A DNA stretch of 64,000 nucleotides from Vitellaria paradoxa. Lineage: Eukaryota; Streptophyta; Magnoliopsida; Ericales; Sapotaceae. Of this stretch, positions 11,103 to 24,430 are shown one piece after another (positions within the stretch are counted from its first letter, which is position 1; each line of letters starts with the position of its first letter). The DNA lies in contig CM034237.1 in NCBI GenBank assembly GCA_019916065.1, forward strand, positions 58,166,590-58,230,589, in the 5' to 3' direction. The translations under genes and the position numbers were made by a program. The notes under the pieces were generated by a model that did not search any database, was not told the origin of the DNA, and saw only the letters and a program-made list of their open reading frames with translations.

Positions 11103-12238
11103 TGGCTCAAATTTTTATTGGGGTAAATTAATTAACTTTTGTGCTCTTAATTAAGCTTTACATCAAATCTTATTTATTTATTTTTTTTGGTACTTTTAGT
11201 TGTAATAGTTAATCTATTACACTTACAATCAAGTTTTAATTTAATCATTTTATCAATAATTGACACACAAAAATGTAATAAAAAACACTTTTTATCGTCT
11301 ATAAAGTGAACTTGATCGTAAATGATAGAATTAATTGTTATGATTAAAAAAAAAAAAAATTAGATCAGTTCAATGCAATTGATCATTATCCTTCTTATTA
11401 TTAGTACTATTTTATTATTTGATTTGCTAGATCAATTGTTTCCTATTGAATATTTGTATTAGTTTTAAGAATTTAATATATCAATCAGTTTCTTATTTAT
11501 GAATATTTGTGTCAGTACTTAGAATAAGTTTAAATTACTTCATTTTTGTGTGTTGCTAATAAGAAGTTGATCACTTAAGAGCATTTGAAATCTATAAATT
11601 CGTGATTTTTTATATTTACTTACACTCTCTCTCTTTTATATATGTACATATATGATATCACCTCATTTATTTGAGGTCCTCGACATCATTTCAATTGTGT
11701 GATCTCAGGTAAGTTGATTATTAGATCTCTCTCTCTCTCTCTCTCTCTTTATATATATATATATATATATAAATGGTTGGAGACATATAATTGACCAAAT
11801 TGAGATGCTTTTTTAGCATGTACGAACTATACTAAAAATAAAAAATAAATTATAGCTCGGAGGTTTGAACTTTTGATTATACGTATATAAATATTAAACC
11901 AAAGCCGAGACTCAAGGCTAGAATTGTACTCGGTAGGATTGTTTGGTGAGTTTTTTAATTAGGTAGCTGCCTTATAGTCAAAAAATAAAAATAAAGATAT
12001 AAAAAATAAAATTGGCTAGTTATCAATATCATATCCTTCTTCGAGAATTTTCAATTATTAACTTGCTAAAAATATTGATTCAAATTCAATAATAGATGAA
12101 TTTTATTTTCAAAAATATTAAAAGGTGCAACATCAGTAATGGGTATTAATTTTGTCTTGTCTTTAACGCTTGAATCTTATTATGCACATTTGAATTTTAT
12201 TTTTTTCATGCTCTATTTTGTGTATTTAGAATAGATTT
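11103..12238. other. AT-rich 3' flank and spacer, no gene seen
   Basis: No supported frame. A CT run followed by a TA run lies at 11726-11770. AATAAA at ~11276 could serve as a poly(A) signal for the preceding gene. Confidence 0.5.
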
Positions 12239-12253
12239 GTGATTAATCATAAC

Positions 12254-12720
12254 CAAACCAAACCAAATCAAGTTTTTTCCCACTAGGTGGGGTCGGCTAT
12301 ATGGATTTGTCGACGCCAATTTGATCTGTTTAGGGGCATGTCCTCTGATAAATCTAGATAGGTTAGGTCATGTTTAATGGTTTCTTTCCAGCTTCTTTTG
12401 GGTCTTCCTCTACCTCTCCTACACCTGACAATCTCCATACTTTCACACCTTCTATCAGGTGCCTCTGCTGGACGCCTTCTAACATGTCCAAACCATCTTA
12501 ATCGGTTTTCTCTCATTTTATTTTCAATCGGTGCTATTCCTACTTTGCCCCTAATCTCCTCGTTCCTAATCCTATCTTTCCTTGTAATCCCGCACATCCA
12601 CTTTAGTATCCTCATCTCCGCAACTGCCATCTTCTGACCATGATTATGTTTTACTACCCAACACTCTGATTCATATAGCAGCGCTGATCAAAAAAAAAAA
12701 AAAAAATAGCAGCGCTGGTC
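12254..12720 (-). mobile_element. 5'-truncated LINE (L1-type) fragment with 15-bp target-site duplication
   Basis: On the minus strand a frame from ~12690 to 12283 reads ESECWVVKHNHGQKMAVAEM, WMCGITRKDRIRNEEI, RENRLRWFGHV and RGRGRPKRSW, the conserved C-terminal end of plant LINE reverse-transcriptase ORFs. The stop is followed by an A-run and a TTTGG-type simple repeat (12254-12280), as expected of a LINE 3' tail. GTGATTAATCATAAC flanks both sides perfectly (12239-12253 and 12721-12735). Only the last ~120 codons remain, so the copy is dead. The 5' end is odd: a 13-15 bp piece is repeated around an A/T run (12688-12720). Confidence 0.92.
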
Positions 12721-12735
12721 GTGATTAATCATAAC

Positions 12736-13715
12736 AAGAAAAAAAAATCATCTTTTTTTGATAGTCCAAAACAATAAAAATTCTTATCTGTACTCTTGTA
12801 TGCAAGCATGTAGTTATAAACTTACTTCTTATATAAACACGCTCACTCTACATTTATTTTCAAAAATTTCTAAAGGATTCAAGGGAAAATCATTCTCTAT
12901 TGGAACTAAAATATATTTGTAAAACAAATATGTTTGTCCCATGTTGAAAAAACATAAAAAGTTTGTCTACCTTATAAGTATTTGTACCTTAGTGGGCTTA
13001 TGAATGTGACTAGACCTAAGGGGAGGTCTCGCGCAGCTTGAACAATGGGCCAAGGCTCAATGCAATTTGGAAAAATTGATCCGGAAACTAATTAATCAGG
13101 TGCGCGTCACACCTTAGTCACAGAGGGGGGTGCAAAGCCAATGCTAGCCTAGCGCACATGCCGTCACGTCTTCCAAACTGATTTGGAAACTAATTAACCA
13201 GGTGCGCGTCACGTCTTAGTCGCGCAAGGGGTGCAAATCTGCCAATGCTAGCCTCGTGCACGTGCGGAAAATTCCCATGTTTTGCAAATCAGAAATTGAA
13301 ACTTATTTTTTGGTTAAATCTTTCCTTTTTGGTTTGAACCGTTATGGAAAATAATATAAAAAAGTATTTAGCTTAAATTGTTTTCCTGTATAAAAAACGA
13401 ATGCTTAATTAAAGGTAAATTAATTTTTCTGTTTTAATTATCTTCTTTCTTCCCTGTCTTCTCTATTTTTTGAGTTTGAGCAAGAAGTTAAAATTGTGTC
13501 TTGTTGTCGACTTTCTTCCGTGCAAAGAAAGCTGAAACGGAAGTGTTGTTATGAGCTGTTTTATCCTGGGGATGGCGTGATGTTGTTGAACTGCTTGCAC
13601 ATTCTGGGCAGACCCACAAAACGTCTTAAAAAGAGCAACCTAGTCCACGACTCAACCCAAAAATGCACACAGCAATCAATTCGGTAATCTGTTATTTTCA
13701 TAACAGATATTGAGG
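12736..13715. repeat. Decayed LTR-like repeat with a ~100-bp tandem duplication
   Basis: From ~12930 (TTTGTCCCATGTTGAAAAAA) the sequence resembles the start of plant LTRs, but I could not fix both ends. Within it ~13077-13165 and ~13177-13268 are two copies of one unit: both carry GGAAACTAATTAA, CAGGTGCGCGTCAC, CTTAGTC and CCAATGCTAGCC. A short inverted repeat (CTGTTAT/ATAACAG) lies at ~13689-13706. No protein similarity. Confidence 0.4.
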
Positions 13716-14639
13716 TACAGTGTTCTTGTTTTTCAACTTGATTTCAACATTCTCCCTCTCCGAGCAATTCGCCAAAATTACAACTTCCACCAAGCACCAG
13801 GTTCCCAACCACACAAACCCAAGTTTCCAGGTCTTCATCATCTTTTTCCTTACCCTTCACTTCTGTAATTCTCCTTCTCCTCCTCTTCCCCCAGACGAGC
13901 AAAACCATTTCCCATAATCAGAAAGGCAAGTCTTGCACACAAGGGTCCTCAGGTAATGAACCAGAAAAAAGTAACACTTGCAATTAATAAACTCAAACGT
14001 AAGTGGCCACTTGTATGGATGGTTCCATGCTACAGGAGGTACGAGGGATCCTGGGTAATGGCTTACATCAGCAAATTGGGTTTTACGGGTCAATGGGTTT
14101 GGGTTAAAATTAATTGAGCTGAGTAATCGGGTTAAGGCCTAATGTTGAAATCAATTGGGTTCTAAATCCAAATCTCTATCTAGACAAAATAACTCAGTTA
14201 AATTTAAATTAAACCAAACTCACAGTTAAACCTCCGAAAATACCCAATTAAATCTAAATAGTTCCAAATTACTGTTAATTTGGTTCTGGGTGATTACATA
14301 AAGTGACTGAAAATGAGTATTTTTTTTAGAGGGGGGAGAGACAAACTGACAAAGGTACGGGAAGAGAGGATAGAGTATCAGTTATTAGATTATAAAGGAG
14401 GAAAACAAAAAAAAAAAAAAATTAAAAGTAAGAAAAATAAATGATGGAGAATTTTTTTTTATAGAGAGAAATAGGTGAGAGGAAAAGAAGAGAGGGAAAA
14501 AAAAAAAAGCAGTTATACGAGGTGTCTGAGATTAGTTTCAAATAAAAAATTATAAACATAACCGCGAGACACACTATTCGAGTCAAAATTCATTACTCAT
14601 ATATTACATGTGAAAGAGGTAAATTTTACATTTGAGATG

Positions 14640-14770
14640 AGAGAGGGCAAGGGGTCTAAGTTTAATTGACAAGAACTCGCACCGCTTCCTTGGTGACCCG
14701 GGTTCCGAGTTCGAGAATCCCTCCTCCTCCTGACTCTCTTTGCACTGGAAGAAACTTAGGAGAAAGAGAA
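14640..14770 (+). repeat. Possible tRNA-derived SINE remnant
   Basis: AACTCGCACCGC...GGTGACCCGGG followed by GAGTTCGAGAATCC resembles the A- and B-box layout of plant SINEs. I found no poly-A plus duplication pair, so this is tentative. Confidence 0.3.
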
Positions 14771-16690
14771 AATATAAACAGAAGTGGAATAAGAAAAAAT
14801 TAAATAAATTGAAATAAAATGTGATTTAGAGTTAATTTTGACGTTATTTTTTTTTTTTGAAAAGTAACAAATTGTGGAAACGATTTTTTAAATCTTTTTT
14901 CATAGATTTAAAAAAATTCACAAAAAATAACGATAATGATATTCATTTAAAAGCTATTGACACGAAAAATATAATTATATAAAAAATTTACATATTTGAT
15001 TAATTTATTTTCATATTTTTTTGGTGAAATATTAGAATTTTTTAATATTAATAATGACAGAAAAATTAGAAATAAAATAAGTGTCAGATATTTATAGAAT
15101 TTTTTGAAAGTTATTAATATGTCAAACCGGACCATGAGAAAGAACATAAAGTAATATATTAGTTATGCAAATTATAATATGGAAAGATGAGAGAGAGAGA
15201 GACTTTAAATTTAAGGAGAAGAGACATTTGTGGATAGAATAATGGAGAGAGTTGGGAAGCGTGCATGAAAAGAATTGTAAAGACAATTATCATAGCTAAA
15301 TTAAACATCAAATCAGTAATCGTTTATCGGTTAACTGATTTTCTAAAATTATAAATATAATTTTTTTAATATAAAAAAAGCACAACATATTTATTCTTAG
15401 CAGAATTAAGGTAACAAAGTGTAACGAATAAAATTTACACTTATCTTATTCTTCTCTTACACACTTTTCTTTTTCCTTTGAAAATTTAATTTTTTAAAAC
15501 TATTTTAAAATAATAATTTCTTTAGCTAAATAAGTTTGTTAAAATATTTTATTAAATTTAATCAAATTTATAATAAATATGACTTATTTTCATACAATCA
15601 AAATTAAATACTATTAAAATAATAAATTATGGTTTATTTCATGAAAATAATAATTTATTATTAAATCATTGATTAAATAAGTAATTAATTTAAATAAATG
15701 AAAATTAAAATTACTTTAGTAAATTATTTTTTAGTTAATAATAATTTCATAATATCATTTTTTATAATAATATTCATTATTAAATTATATATTTTATTAA
15801 TATAATTTATTAACATAAATGAATATTTTACTAAAATTAATTACTAGTAGAATAAAAATTTATTATTAATGAAAATAATATTATTAAATTCATTTATTAT
15901 TAAAATAAAAATATTTTTGTTTAAATTTAAAAATAATTATTTATTATTAAAATGAATAATATTTTATTATCAAAATTATTTATTACTAAAATATTTAATT
16001 AAAATGAATTAATAACTTATTATTAAATTAAAATAATGGTTTATCATTATAAAATAGCATATATTTTATTAAAATAAATAATAGTTTGTTACTAGAAATA
16101 ATAATTTTAAAATAAATAGTAATTTATTATTACAAATTTTAATGACCGAATATTTATCCACTTTTATTCTTTCTCTTGCCTCCCTTATTTTTATTCTAAA
16201 AAGGTGGAAAAAAAGAGAAAAAAGATCTATTCAAGAAACTTGAATTGAAGCGACGGGCCTTTCAATATTTGTATGTATTAATTGTTATTTTTAAACCAAA
16301 TAAGGTTAAATTATGCAAATGAATTGTTACCATCACTCTAAACTTAATTAAAACTTTATAGGTTAAATGCTACATTTTTCATCTATAAATATAACGTATT
16401 ATTCCTGAAAAATTTATTCTTGTAATTTTTTATATTAATTTTTGTATTCCCAATCCAAACTGGCCCAAAAGAGCAGGAGAGGGATCTCCAAATTTGAGAC
16501 CGGGGTCATAGACTAATGAGTAAGTGTCATGAGTGGGGGGAGTGAAGATCTCGAATATCAACCTCACTCGTCCATTAAACTGTTTAAACATATGAAGGAG
16601 TGATAAGAACATAATGGTGCCAAAAATAATCGTCCATGAATGTTGTATCTTTATTTCCGGACCGATTTAGTGAAAAACCAATACAGGAAA
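14771..16690. other. Extremely AT-rich spacer
   Basis: No gene seen. From ~15480 to ~16140 the sequence is almost free of G and C and built from repeated AATAATTTATTATTAAAAT-like words, probably a decayed AT-rich minisatellite. A GA run lies near 15188. Confidence 0.6.
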
Positions 16691-19575
16691 TGTTATAACC
16701 TAAATTTTCAATTATTTAATTTATTTATGAATTTTATTTTTGTTACGTAATTTGAGTCTATTATAATTAAATTATTAATTTATTTATTTTTGTGTAAGTG
16801 TGGGCCATTGGAATTTTAAAGAATTTTCATCAATGTTGAGAGAGGATTGGAGATCCACCATACTTTAAGTGTACGTGACAGCACCAAATTAAAGAAATTA
16901 TATATAAAGAAGGGTTGTGCTTAAAGATGTAAATGGGTAGTGTACTCGCTTAATTAGCTAATCCTATTATCAAACCCGTTTATTTTTTATTTACTGTTAC
17001 CGTCTTAAATCCATTTATTTTTTTAGTTAGAATTCCAAACCTGCGAAACCCGTTCCAAACTTGTGAAACCCGTTTATATATAATAGGTCAAATTCCTCAT
17101 TAAGTACATGTTAAATACCCGATTTAAGATCAAATATAAAAAAAAAAAATTAGTCTCAAAATTGTTAAATTTATTAAATTGAACAAATTCATTGGTCAAA
17201 GGACCTCTATATTTTTTTAAAGGTAAAAGAAATATACTCTAATTAAATAGTAGAAATAAATATACAAAATATACATGAACATACCAGTGAAACAGTATAA
17301 TAGGAATTACAATATAATAGGAATTAATCACAGTTCATAAAAAAAAATAAAAACCCAATATAGAATAATTTATGACATCTAAAGATAATTCACAACAAAT
17401 CATAAATTAAACAAATCTAAAGGAATTATCCCAAAAAAGACTCACTTGAAGAAGGCTAGCGACCGGTTAGAGAGCCAGAGAAAAGAACAATGGTTGTCGA
17501 TGATTACAACAGCACGATTGTAAGTGACGGGAGAAAAGACTGAAGGGTGTTTGATTTTCAAATTTAGGGGTTGTGGCTAATATTATATACTAAGACAAAA
17601 ATGAGTGAAAGTTCATAAATGAACTTGGCTTAAGAATTTAAAAAATTTTATTTTAGGGATAAAAATTTAAATATATAAATATATATTTTACCTTATTAAA
17701 CGCGTACTTAACGGATACCCTATAAGTATCAGGTACTTTATAAGTATAAACAGGTATTGGGTATCAGATATTGGGTACCTTATAGGCAAATTCTAAACCT
17801 GCCCCAAACCTACATGGGAATAATATTTCAATCCCAAACCCATCCCAATCCCATTACGATATTTTTTAATGAGTTTTTATTGTGTTCGGTCAACTTAAGT
17901 ACTCTCATGTACCCATTCCATTGATATTACTAGTTGTGCTAGACCAAGTTTTGCGATATTCTATATCAAAAGAGAGAAATAGGGGAGGAAAAAGATAGAA
18001 AAAGGCTGCAACAAGATGAAAGAAACATTAAAAGTTAGTCTTATTTATTTATTTATTTAGTTTCTTCATTGTATGTTATACATCGATGAAAAGTTAACGA
18101 AAATTAGTTAAAGGGTTAATGGCTTGTCTACGGACATTTTTTTTGTTTTGGCATATGTATATATTATCTACAGATTAATTTTGGCATATGTATATATTAT
18201 CTACAGATTAATTGTTTAAGTGTTGACTTGAAAAAATAAAAAAAAAAAGATAGAGAGAAAGTAATTGATTGATCTAGAAATAAGTGAAGTTGGAAGGGAA
18301 AGCCTACCTATGAAGTTAATCTATACATGTATATATATACATATATGATGAGGCGTTAGGGAAAAAAAAAAGGAAAAAAGTGTTGCTACGGAAGGTTTGG
18401 TGGGTGTTTATTAAAATTATTCAATAAGAGATTTATTAATTATTTTTAATGGAGAGAGTTCTAGTTAATAATTTTTATTAATTATAAAAATAGACTTTAA
18501 AATAATAGATACTATACTTGTATATTCAAGATCGTGACGAATTATTCTGATTTGTCTTATAATTACATCTTTAGACATAGGTGAATGGTCAACTTGCTAG
18601 TATTAAAAATTTATAAACTGATCCATGCATAAATATTTTAAAGGTTGAATTTTGTTAACTAGTATTTGTGAAAATCTATTTATTTTGGATAAGAAATTAT
18701 ATGTTTTATACTATTGAGTATAGAGAAAATTATTTAAACACTCCTGTTCAACTTTAAAATTAATGGGATTGTGATGAATAATTATTTTGTTGTTATTAGA
18801 ATTGAAATAAAAATCTGGGGAACATGCTTCTTAAGTGGTGTGACTCTGACAATTAGGGAACAGACCTATGACAAACATGGTGACCTTAGTTCTCAATGAT
18901 TATAAGAACAAATCCGTGAAAACCATGGTAACAACAATCAGATCGGCTTAGAGAAGAACCCAAGTGCCAGACTGGGTGACTCTAAATGCGATGTTAAATC
19001 CAATAGATACTGCATATGAGAAATTATTTCGTATTCATTATATTTAATTCCCATATGATAATTTACAGATTAATATTTATCATCATTATTAGGATTGATA
19101 TGTAATTATGGATGTTATTGCACTCCGACGTGCGGATTTTGAAATTACTATTATTTATGCATGCATATTATTTTTACTTGAAATGTTTTTGATTAAATTG
19201 TTTATTTAAAAATTTATTATTTTCAAATTACTTCACCTTTTATTTTTAAGATTTTTCAGGTGAGATGAAAAGGTTATAGTGAAGAATTTTGGATTAAGTT
19301 ATGACCGTGACATTATAAGTCTTTGACCTCTTAAAGAAATATTTAATTATTTACTCTAAATTTGAGAATTTAGATATTTCTGAATTGTCTAAATTTTGGG
19401 ATCTATTATTATTGTGGACTAGAATTGGTTGATTTTGTTTGGAGAATTATATTTAAAATTTAGGATTTTATTTCGTTACTACTATAAATATTAGCAGTTT
19501 GCGAAAGCTTGCATGTATCATGGGTCAAAACACGATGGTTCATATCTGATCTCATCCTTAATTTGGAGTGTGACA
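16691..19575 (+). mobile_element. Solo LTR (Ty3/gypsy-like) with 5-bp target-site duplication, carrying a nested insertion
   Basis: It begins TGTTATAACCTAAATTTTC and ends GGAGTGTGACA; both the TG...CA termini and the opening words are typical of plant gypsy LTRs. GGAAA lies immediately on both sides (16686-16690 and 19576-19580). No gag or pol is present between, so this is a solo LTR left by recombination. Its 2885 bp include a foreign block at ~16925-17890. A 38-bp tandem duplication (GGCATATGTATATATTATCT) lies near 18145-18215. Confidence 0.8.
16925..17890. mobile_element. Nested non-autonomous element inside the solo LTR
   Basis: The block starts near GATGTAAATGGGTAG and ends near CCCATCCCAATCCCATTACG, with many copies of AAACCCGTT and GGGTAYC words on opposing strands, a composition unlike the LTR around it. 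Candidate imperfect flanks are TTGTGCTT / TTGTGTTC. No ORF. Superfamily not determined. Confidence 0.45.
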
Positions 19576-21600
19576 GGAAACACTGGGTAGAAGAAAAAAA
19601 AATGTGGCATCCCACCAACTATAATATACATACATATATAAATATATAATGGTGTAGCTAATATGTTACACAAATTTAATGTAAATTATACTTAATATTT
19701 TTATAATTTATACTAAATCTTATTTTGATTTTTACCATTTCAATTATAAAGTCAACCTTATTAATTATGATCAAATTTTCTTTGATTTTGAATGTGACTA
19801 AAAAAAAAGGCCACATGTCGATCATATGATGAACAAGGGTAATTTTTCAAATTTACCCTAAATTTTATCATTAAGCAACAACGTGGTGCACAAAAAGAGG
19901 GAGAATCCCAAAAAAAAAAAAAAAGAATAATTCTTCGCTTAAACATCAAGTATATATGTTAGCCTTTACCATACCGCATAAAAAGTAAAAGAATAAAAAA
20001 GAGGTACAACTTCGGCAACTGAGTGCGACTTTATAAAATAAAATTTGAATTGTACAAAAGTGTATAAAATAAAATAAAATTGTAAAAGTAATTATCTCGT
20101 AATTCGTGCAGTGAGTGAAGAATTTAAATTTTACTGTCTCGTAATTTATATTTGTAGAGATTTGTAAGATTTTATTTTATTTTGTAGAACTCCAAATGGA
20201 ACCTATATTACTCCTTCTTTTTATGGGCATCAATGTGCTGTCATATTTTATCCATGCAAGCAAATTATCTTAAAAAGCTGCGAACGGATTTAAGGGAAAA
20301 CAAAAAAAAGGAAATTGCTACTCTATTTGAAAATGAATATACAAGGAAAAAAATTTATTAGAATAATATGATGCTCAAAATTTTTATTGTTGTCTTTGCC
20401 CCCGGGGGGGGTAATTTTTATGGTTAAAATACATTTTGAATGATTTTTTTCATTATTAACTTGAGCTTATTGACTCATAATTATTTTATACCCTTCTAAT
20501 TATATTTTTAAATAATTGTATGGTATCAAATAATTTTACGTTACAATTTCATGGACATATGTGATATGGATCGCATTATCTCTCATTAGTAGTATGAAAT
20601 ACTGATGTAATATTTTTATAGCTCGAGTCCTTTTAATCTAGCAGGTTGTTTTTAGGGTTATATTCTAAGGTACATAACAAATAATATCAAGGCACACATT
20701 ATGTATCATAATTCCTGTGGCATAAGATGTAGTGCAAAGCCAAGGAGTGGCACCAATATTGTGCTCGGGACTATAATATTGAAGTCTACTTACATGGGCG
20801 GTGGAATGTTATAATCTTATGTACATGTAATGTATAGTATGAACTGCATTTGTCTATATAAATAGTTTGGAATACTGATGTAGTGTTTATTAGGCCTGTA
20901 AGCCCCACAAGTACCCTCAAATAGAGAGTGTCTGATTTTTTTGGAATTCTATAAATAAAAATTTATTAAAAAAAATTAAATCTCTAACGTATCTCCCTTA
21001 TTAACGTGTGAGACTTTTGATTTTCTCATTGCACAGGGCCTCCATTTTTAGAATTTTTCTAGGTCTTTGTCACTTAATAAATTTTATTTTTAATTTACAT
21101 TCTAAAACAATGAGAATTTATTAAAAACAACTAAGATTGGCATTTGCTTTGTATTTTTATTTTTTGTTTTACGTGTTTTATGTTTTGAAAATTTTAAAAT
21201 AAAGAAAATAGAAAAACGTATCTACTTTAATAGTTTCTATTTTTTATGTTTTGAGATTTTAAAAATACCAAAATGACTTTTTGTCATTTTACATTTCATG
21301 TATAAACTCATTTTCTGTTTTTTAAAATAAAAATTGAAAATACAAGTGACAAAATATGTTTTTAACTACTTTTTTTATTTTCAAAAGTACAAAATAGAAA
21401 ATGAGATCAAAACAAATATACCAAATGACACTTAAATTTCTAAGTTTTTTTCCTTTTTAACGTGTGTGATTTTTTATCTTCTCATTAGTTTTGACTCTCT
21501 TACTTCCATAATAACTTTAATTTTAATATTTAAATAATTGATATTAGCCAAAAAAAAAAAAAAATATCTCGCCTTGCGCATATTTGTCTTTTCTCTATTT
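19576..21600. other. AT-rich spacer, no gene seen
   Basis: Short frames only. It contains a C5-G8 run (20399-20410) and a moderately less AT-rich patch at 20620-20920 with no recognisable coding content. Confidence 0.5.
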
Positions 21601-22782
21601 GAACTTAGGTTATATTTGGTACGTGGGAATAGAATGGACTAGAATAGAATCTATCCCTATTTTAACCTATTCTTATGTTTGATATTAAAAAATTAAGTTG
21701 GAATACTTTTGCGTAAGAGTAGCTATTCCTGCATTAAGTGAAAAAAAACATTTTACAATTTAAATGATGAAATAATCATTCCATTTTGATCAATATTCAA
21801 TCCAAAAAATAAAAAATAAGCTACTATTTTGCAATCACAAATTTCTTGCAATCACTCTCTTGGATTGTAAAATGACAATTTTTACCCCTGAATCTTATTT
21901 TTGCCTACATTTGAATTCAAGTTATAAAATAACTATTTTACCCATATATCTATTTTTTGCCTAAATTTGTATTTGAAGCTTCTCAAAAGGTTAATAAAAA
22001 TTCATCAACACATTTTTTTTTAAATAATTAGGCAACTTTTGGTCCTATCTAAACTAGGGTCATTAAACGACTATTTTTATCCTCATGTCTGTTATTTGCT
22101 CAAATTTATATTTTCGACTCTCTAAAAGTTTAAAAATTTTAATCGTGTATTTTAATAGGTAGGAAAATTTTAGTCGGATTCAAACTCAAACTGTAAAATA
22201 ACGATTTTACTCTTGGGGCCATTTTTTGTTCAAATTCATATTCTAGGCTACCCAAAAGGATAAAAAAAAAATCAATTGATATATTTTTTAATAGTTAAAT
22301 AAATTTCAGCTTGATCTGAATTAAGATTATAAAATGATTATTTTGCACTATTTTGCCCCTGGTCCCTATTTTTGTCCAAATGTGTATTCTAAATTTCTCA
22401 GAAGAATAAAAATTATTTATTGACGTATTTTTTAATAATTAAGAAAATTTTAGCCCAATTCGAACACGAACTGTAAAAAGACCATTTTATCCTTGGGTCC
22501 TTTTTTAACTCATATTCGAGTTTTTTAAATAAAATTTTTTTATATTTTTTAAAAAATGAATGTTAATAATTTTTATTATAAAAAATTATATTTCATCATA
22601 TTTAAAATATGTAATCAAATTAAAAAAATTTGAGTGTACATTCCATTTCCATAATTTTTATTTTGGCAATCAAACAAATGAATGGATGAACATTTCATTA
22701 CATTTCTACTTGCATTCTATTCTTACATCTCATTTTATTTCATTTCATTCCATTTTCACGTACCAAACATACCTTAAGTTTC
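21601..22782. mobile_element. Inverted-repeat transposon with ~135-bp internal tandem repeats (copy 1)
   Basis: The left end reads ACTTAGGTTATATTTGGTACGTG. The right end, reverse-complemented, reads ACTTAAGGTATGTTTGGTACGTG, and the match continues into GAATGGA/GGAATGA-type words. The inside repeats a paragraph about every 135-145 bp, marked by TAAAATAACTATTTTACCC-like words near 21925, 22062, 22191, 22325 and 22470. No transposase frame. The superfamily is not clear from the ends. Confidence 0.6.
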
Positions 22783-23109
22783 TTTGATTCTCTCATTCTG
22801 ATGTTGAAAATTCTCTTTAAAATCATTGCTTTTTGAAGTTTATCTTCTAAAATTAAAATAAAAGGCCTCTGATTTTTTAAGTTAAATTCAATTTTGTAGC
22901 TCAAAAAAGAAGTATTTGATGAAAATGTACCTAGTTAGGCCCCATCCAAATTTTCATGTAAGCCCCAGAATTGCATGACGTGTTAATATAGATTAAACTT
23001 CTTCTCCTTAACAATTGCTTTTAGGGGTGAATTCTCAAGTATAAAATATATTACAAATTTAACACCGTTTGCACATGCATACAAATTGGACCGAAATGAT
23101 GATTTGGCA

Positions 23110-24335
23110 ACATTGTTGTGGAAGACTTGATAGAAATAGAATATAATAGAATTAAATTCATTTTTACTTTAATTTATTCTTTTATTCAGTATCAAAAAGT
23201 TGAGTTGAAATGATAGTGGCAACTATCTCACATAAAGTAGAAAAATGCATTTTATAATTTAAGTTGAAATGTTAGAAATAGCTATTATCACTTAAAATAG
23301 GAAAAGACATTCCACAATTTAAAATAGCCATTCTATTGTAATCAAGATTCATTCTAAAAATAAAAATAAAAAAAAAAGCAATTACTTTGCCATCACAAAT
23401 TTCTTTCAATCACTTTCTTAGATTGTAAAATGATCATTCTAGTACACACTTCTAACCTTATTTTCAGTCTAAATTCAAACTCAGGTTATAAAATGACTGT
23501 TTTATCTCTAGGTCCATTTTTTTTTTACCCAAATTCGTATTTCGAGGTTCCCAAGAGATAAGTAAAAATATTTATTAATATTTTTTTTAATAACTAAGTA
23601 AATTTTAGTCCGATCTAAACTCAGATAGTAATAACTATTTTACACTTAGATCCGTTTTTTTATCTAAATTTATATTTTAGGCTTCCCAAAAAATTAAAAA
23701 TATTTATCGACGTATTTCTTAATAACTGAGAAAATTTTAACTTGATCCGAACTCAAATTATAAAATGATTATTTTACCACTGAGTTTAATTTTTTTGTCC
23801 AGATTCGCATTCTAAGCTGTCCAAAAGGTTAAAAAAATATTTATTGATATATTTCTTAATAATTAAAAACTTTTGAGCTTGATTTGAATTCAAATTATAA
23901 ACTAGTTATTTTGCCCTTAGGCCTAGTTTTGGGCCAAATTTGTATTTTAAGTTTTTTAAAGGACTAAAAAAATATACCAGTATATTTTTAAATGGTTAAT
24001 AAAATTTTTGCCTAATTCAAATTCGAGCTATATAAAATGACTATTTTATCCCTATACCCCTTGGTTTACTCAAATTCATGATTTGAAAATAAAATTTATC
24101 GTTATAATTTTTAAAAGATCAATATTAATATTTTTTATTATATTTGATTTTATCTTATAATATTTAGAATATCTATTCATATTATAAAAATTTATATATT
24201 TATTTTATTCCTATTATTTTTATATTGACAACCAAATAAAAGAATAGAATAAATATTCTATTCTATTTTTATCTATATACATTCAATTCTCATTTTTTTA
24301 TTTTATTCCATTCACACGTAGCAAACAAACAAAAC
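23110..24335. mobile_element. Inverted-repeat transposon, related copy 2
   Basis: Same internal paragraph as the preceding element, again about five times (TATAAAATGACTATTTTA-like words near 23490, 23625, 23755, 23893, 24027). The right end reads CCATTCACACGTAGCAAAC, matching the right end of copy 1. The left end (ATAGAAATAGAATATAATAG) is more worn. No coding capacity. Confidence 0.5.
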
Positions 24336-24430
24336 CTGACAGTGACAAAGGCCCAAAGGGAATTAGGTAAAATTATTAGGTTCCAAACTGCTTCATTTCA
24401 TTGGCAGAAGATGATAAAATTTACTTCAAG

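Noticed and set aside
12377..12637. Plus-strand frame opposite the LINE fragment
   Set aside because: Antisense shadow of the LINE ORF, which has clear family motifs on the minus strand.
13496..13687. 63-codon plus-strand frame
   Set aside because: Short, no motif, lies in a decayed LTR-like repeat.
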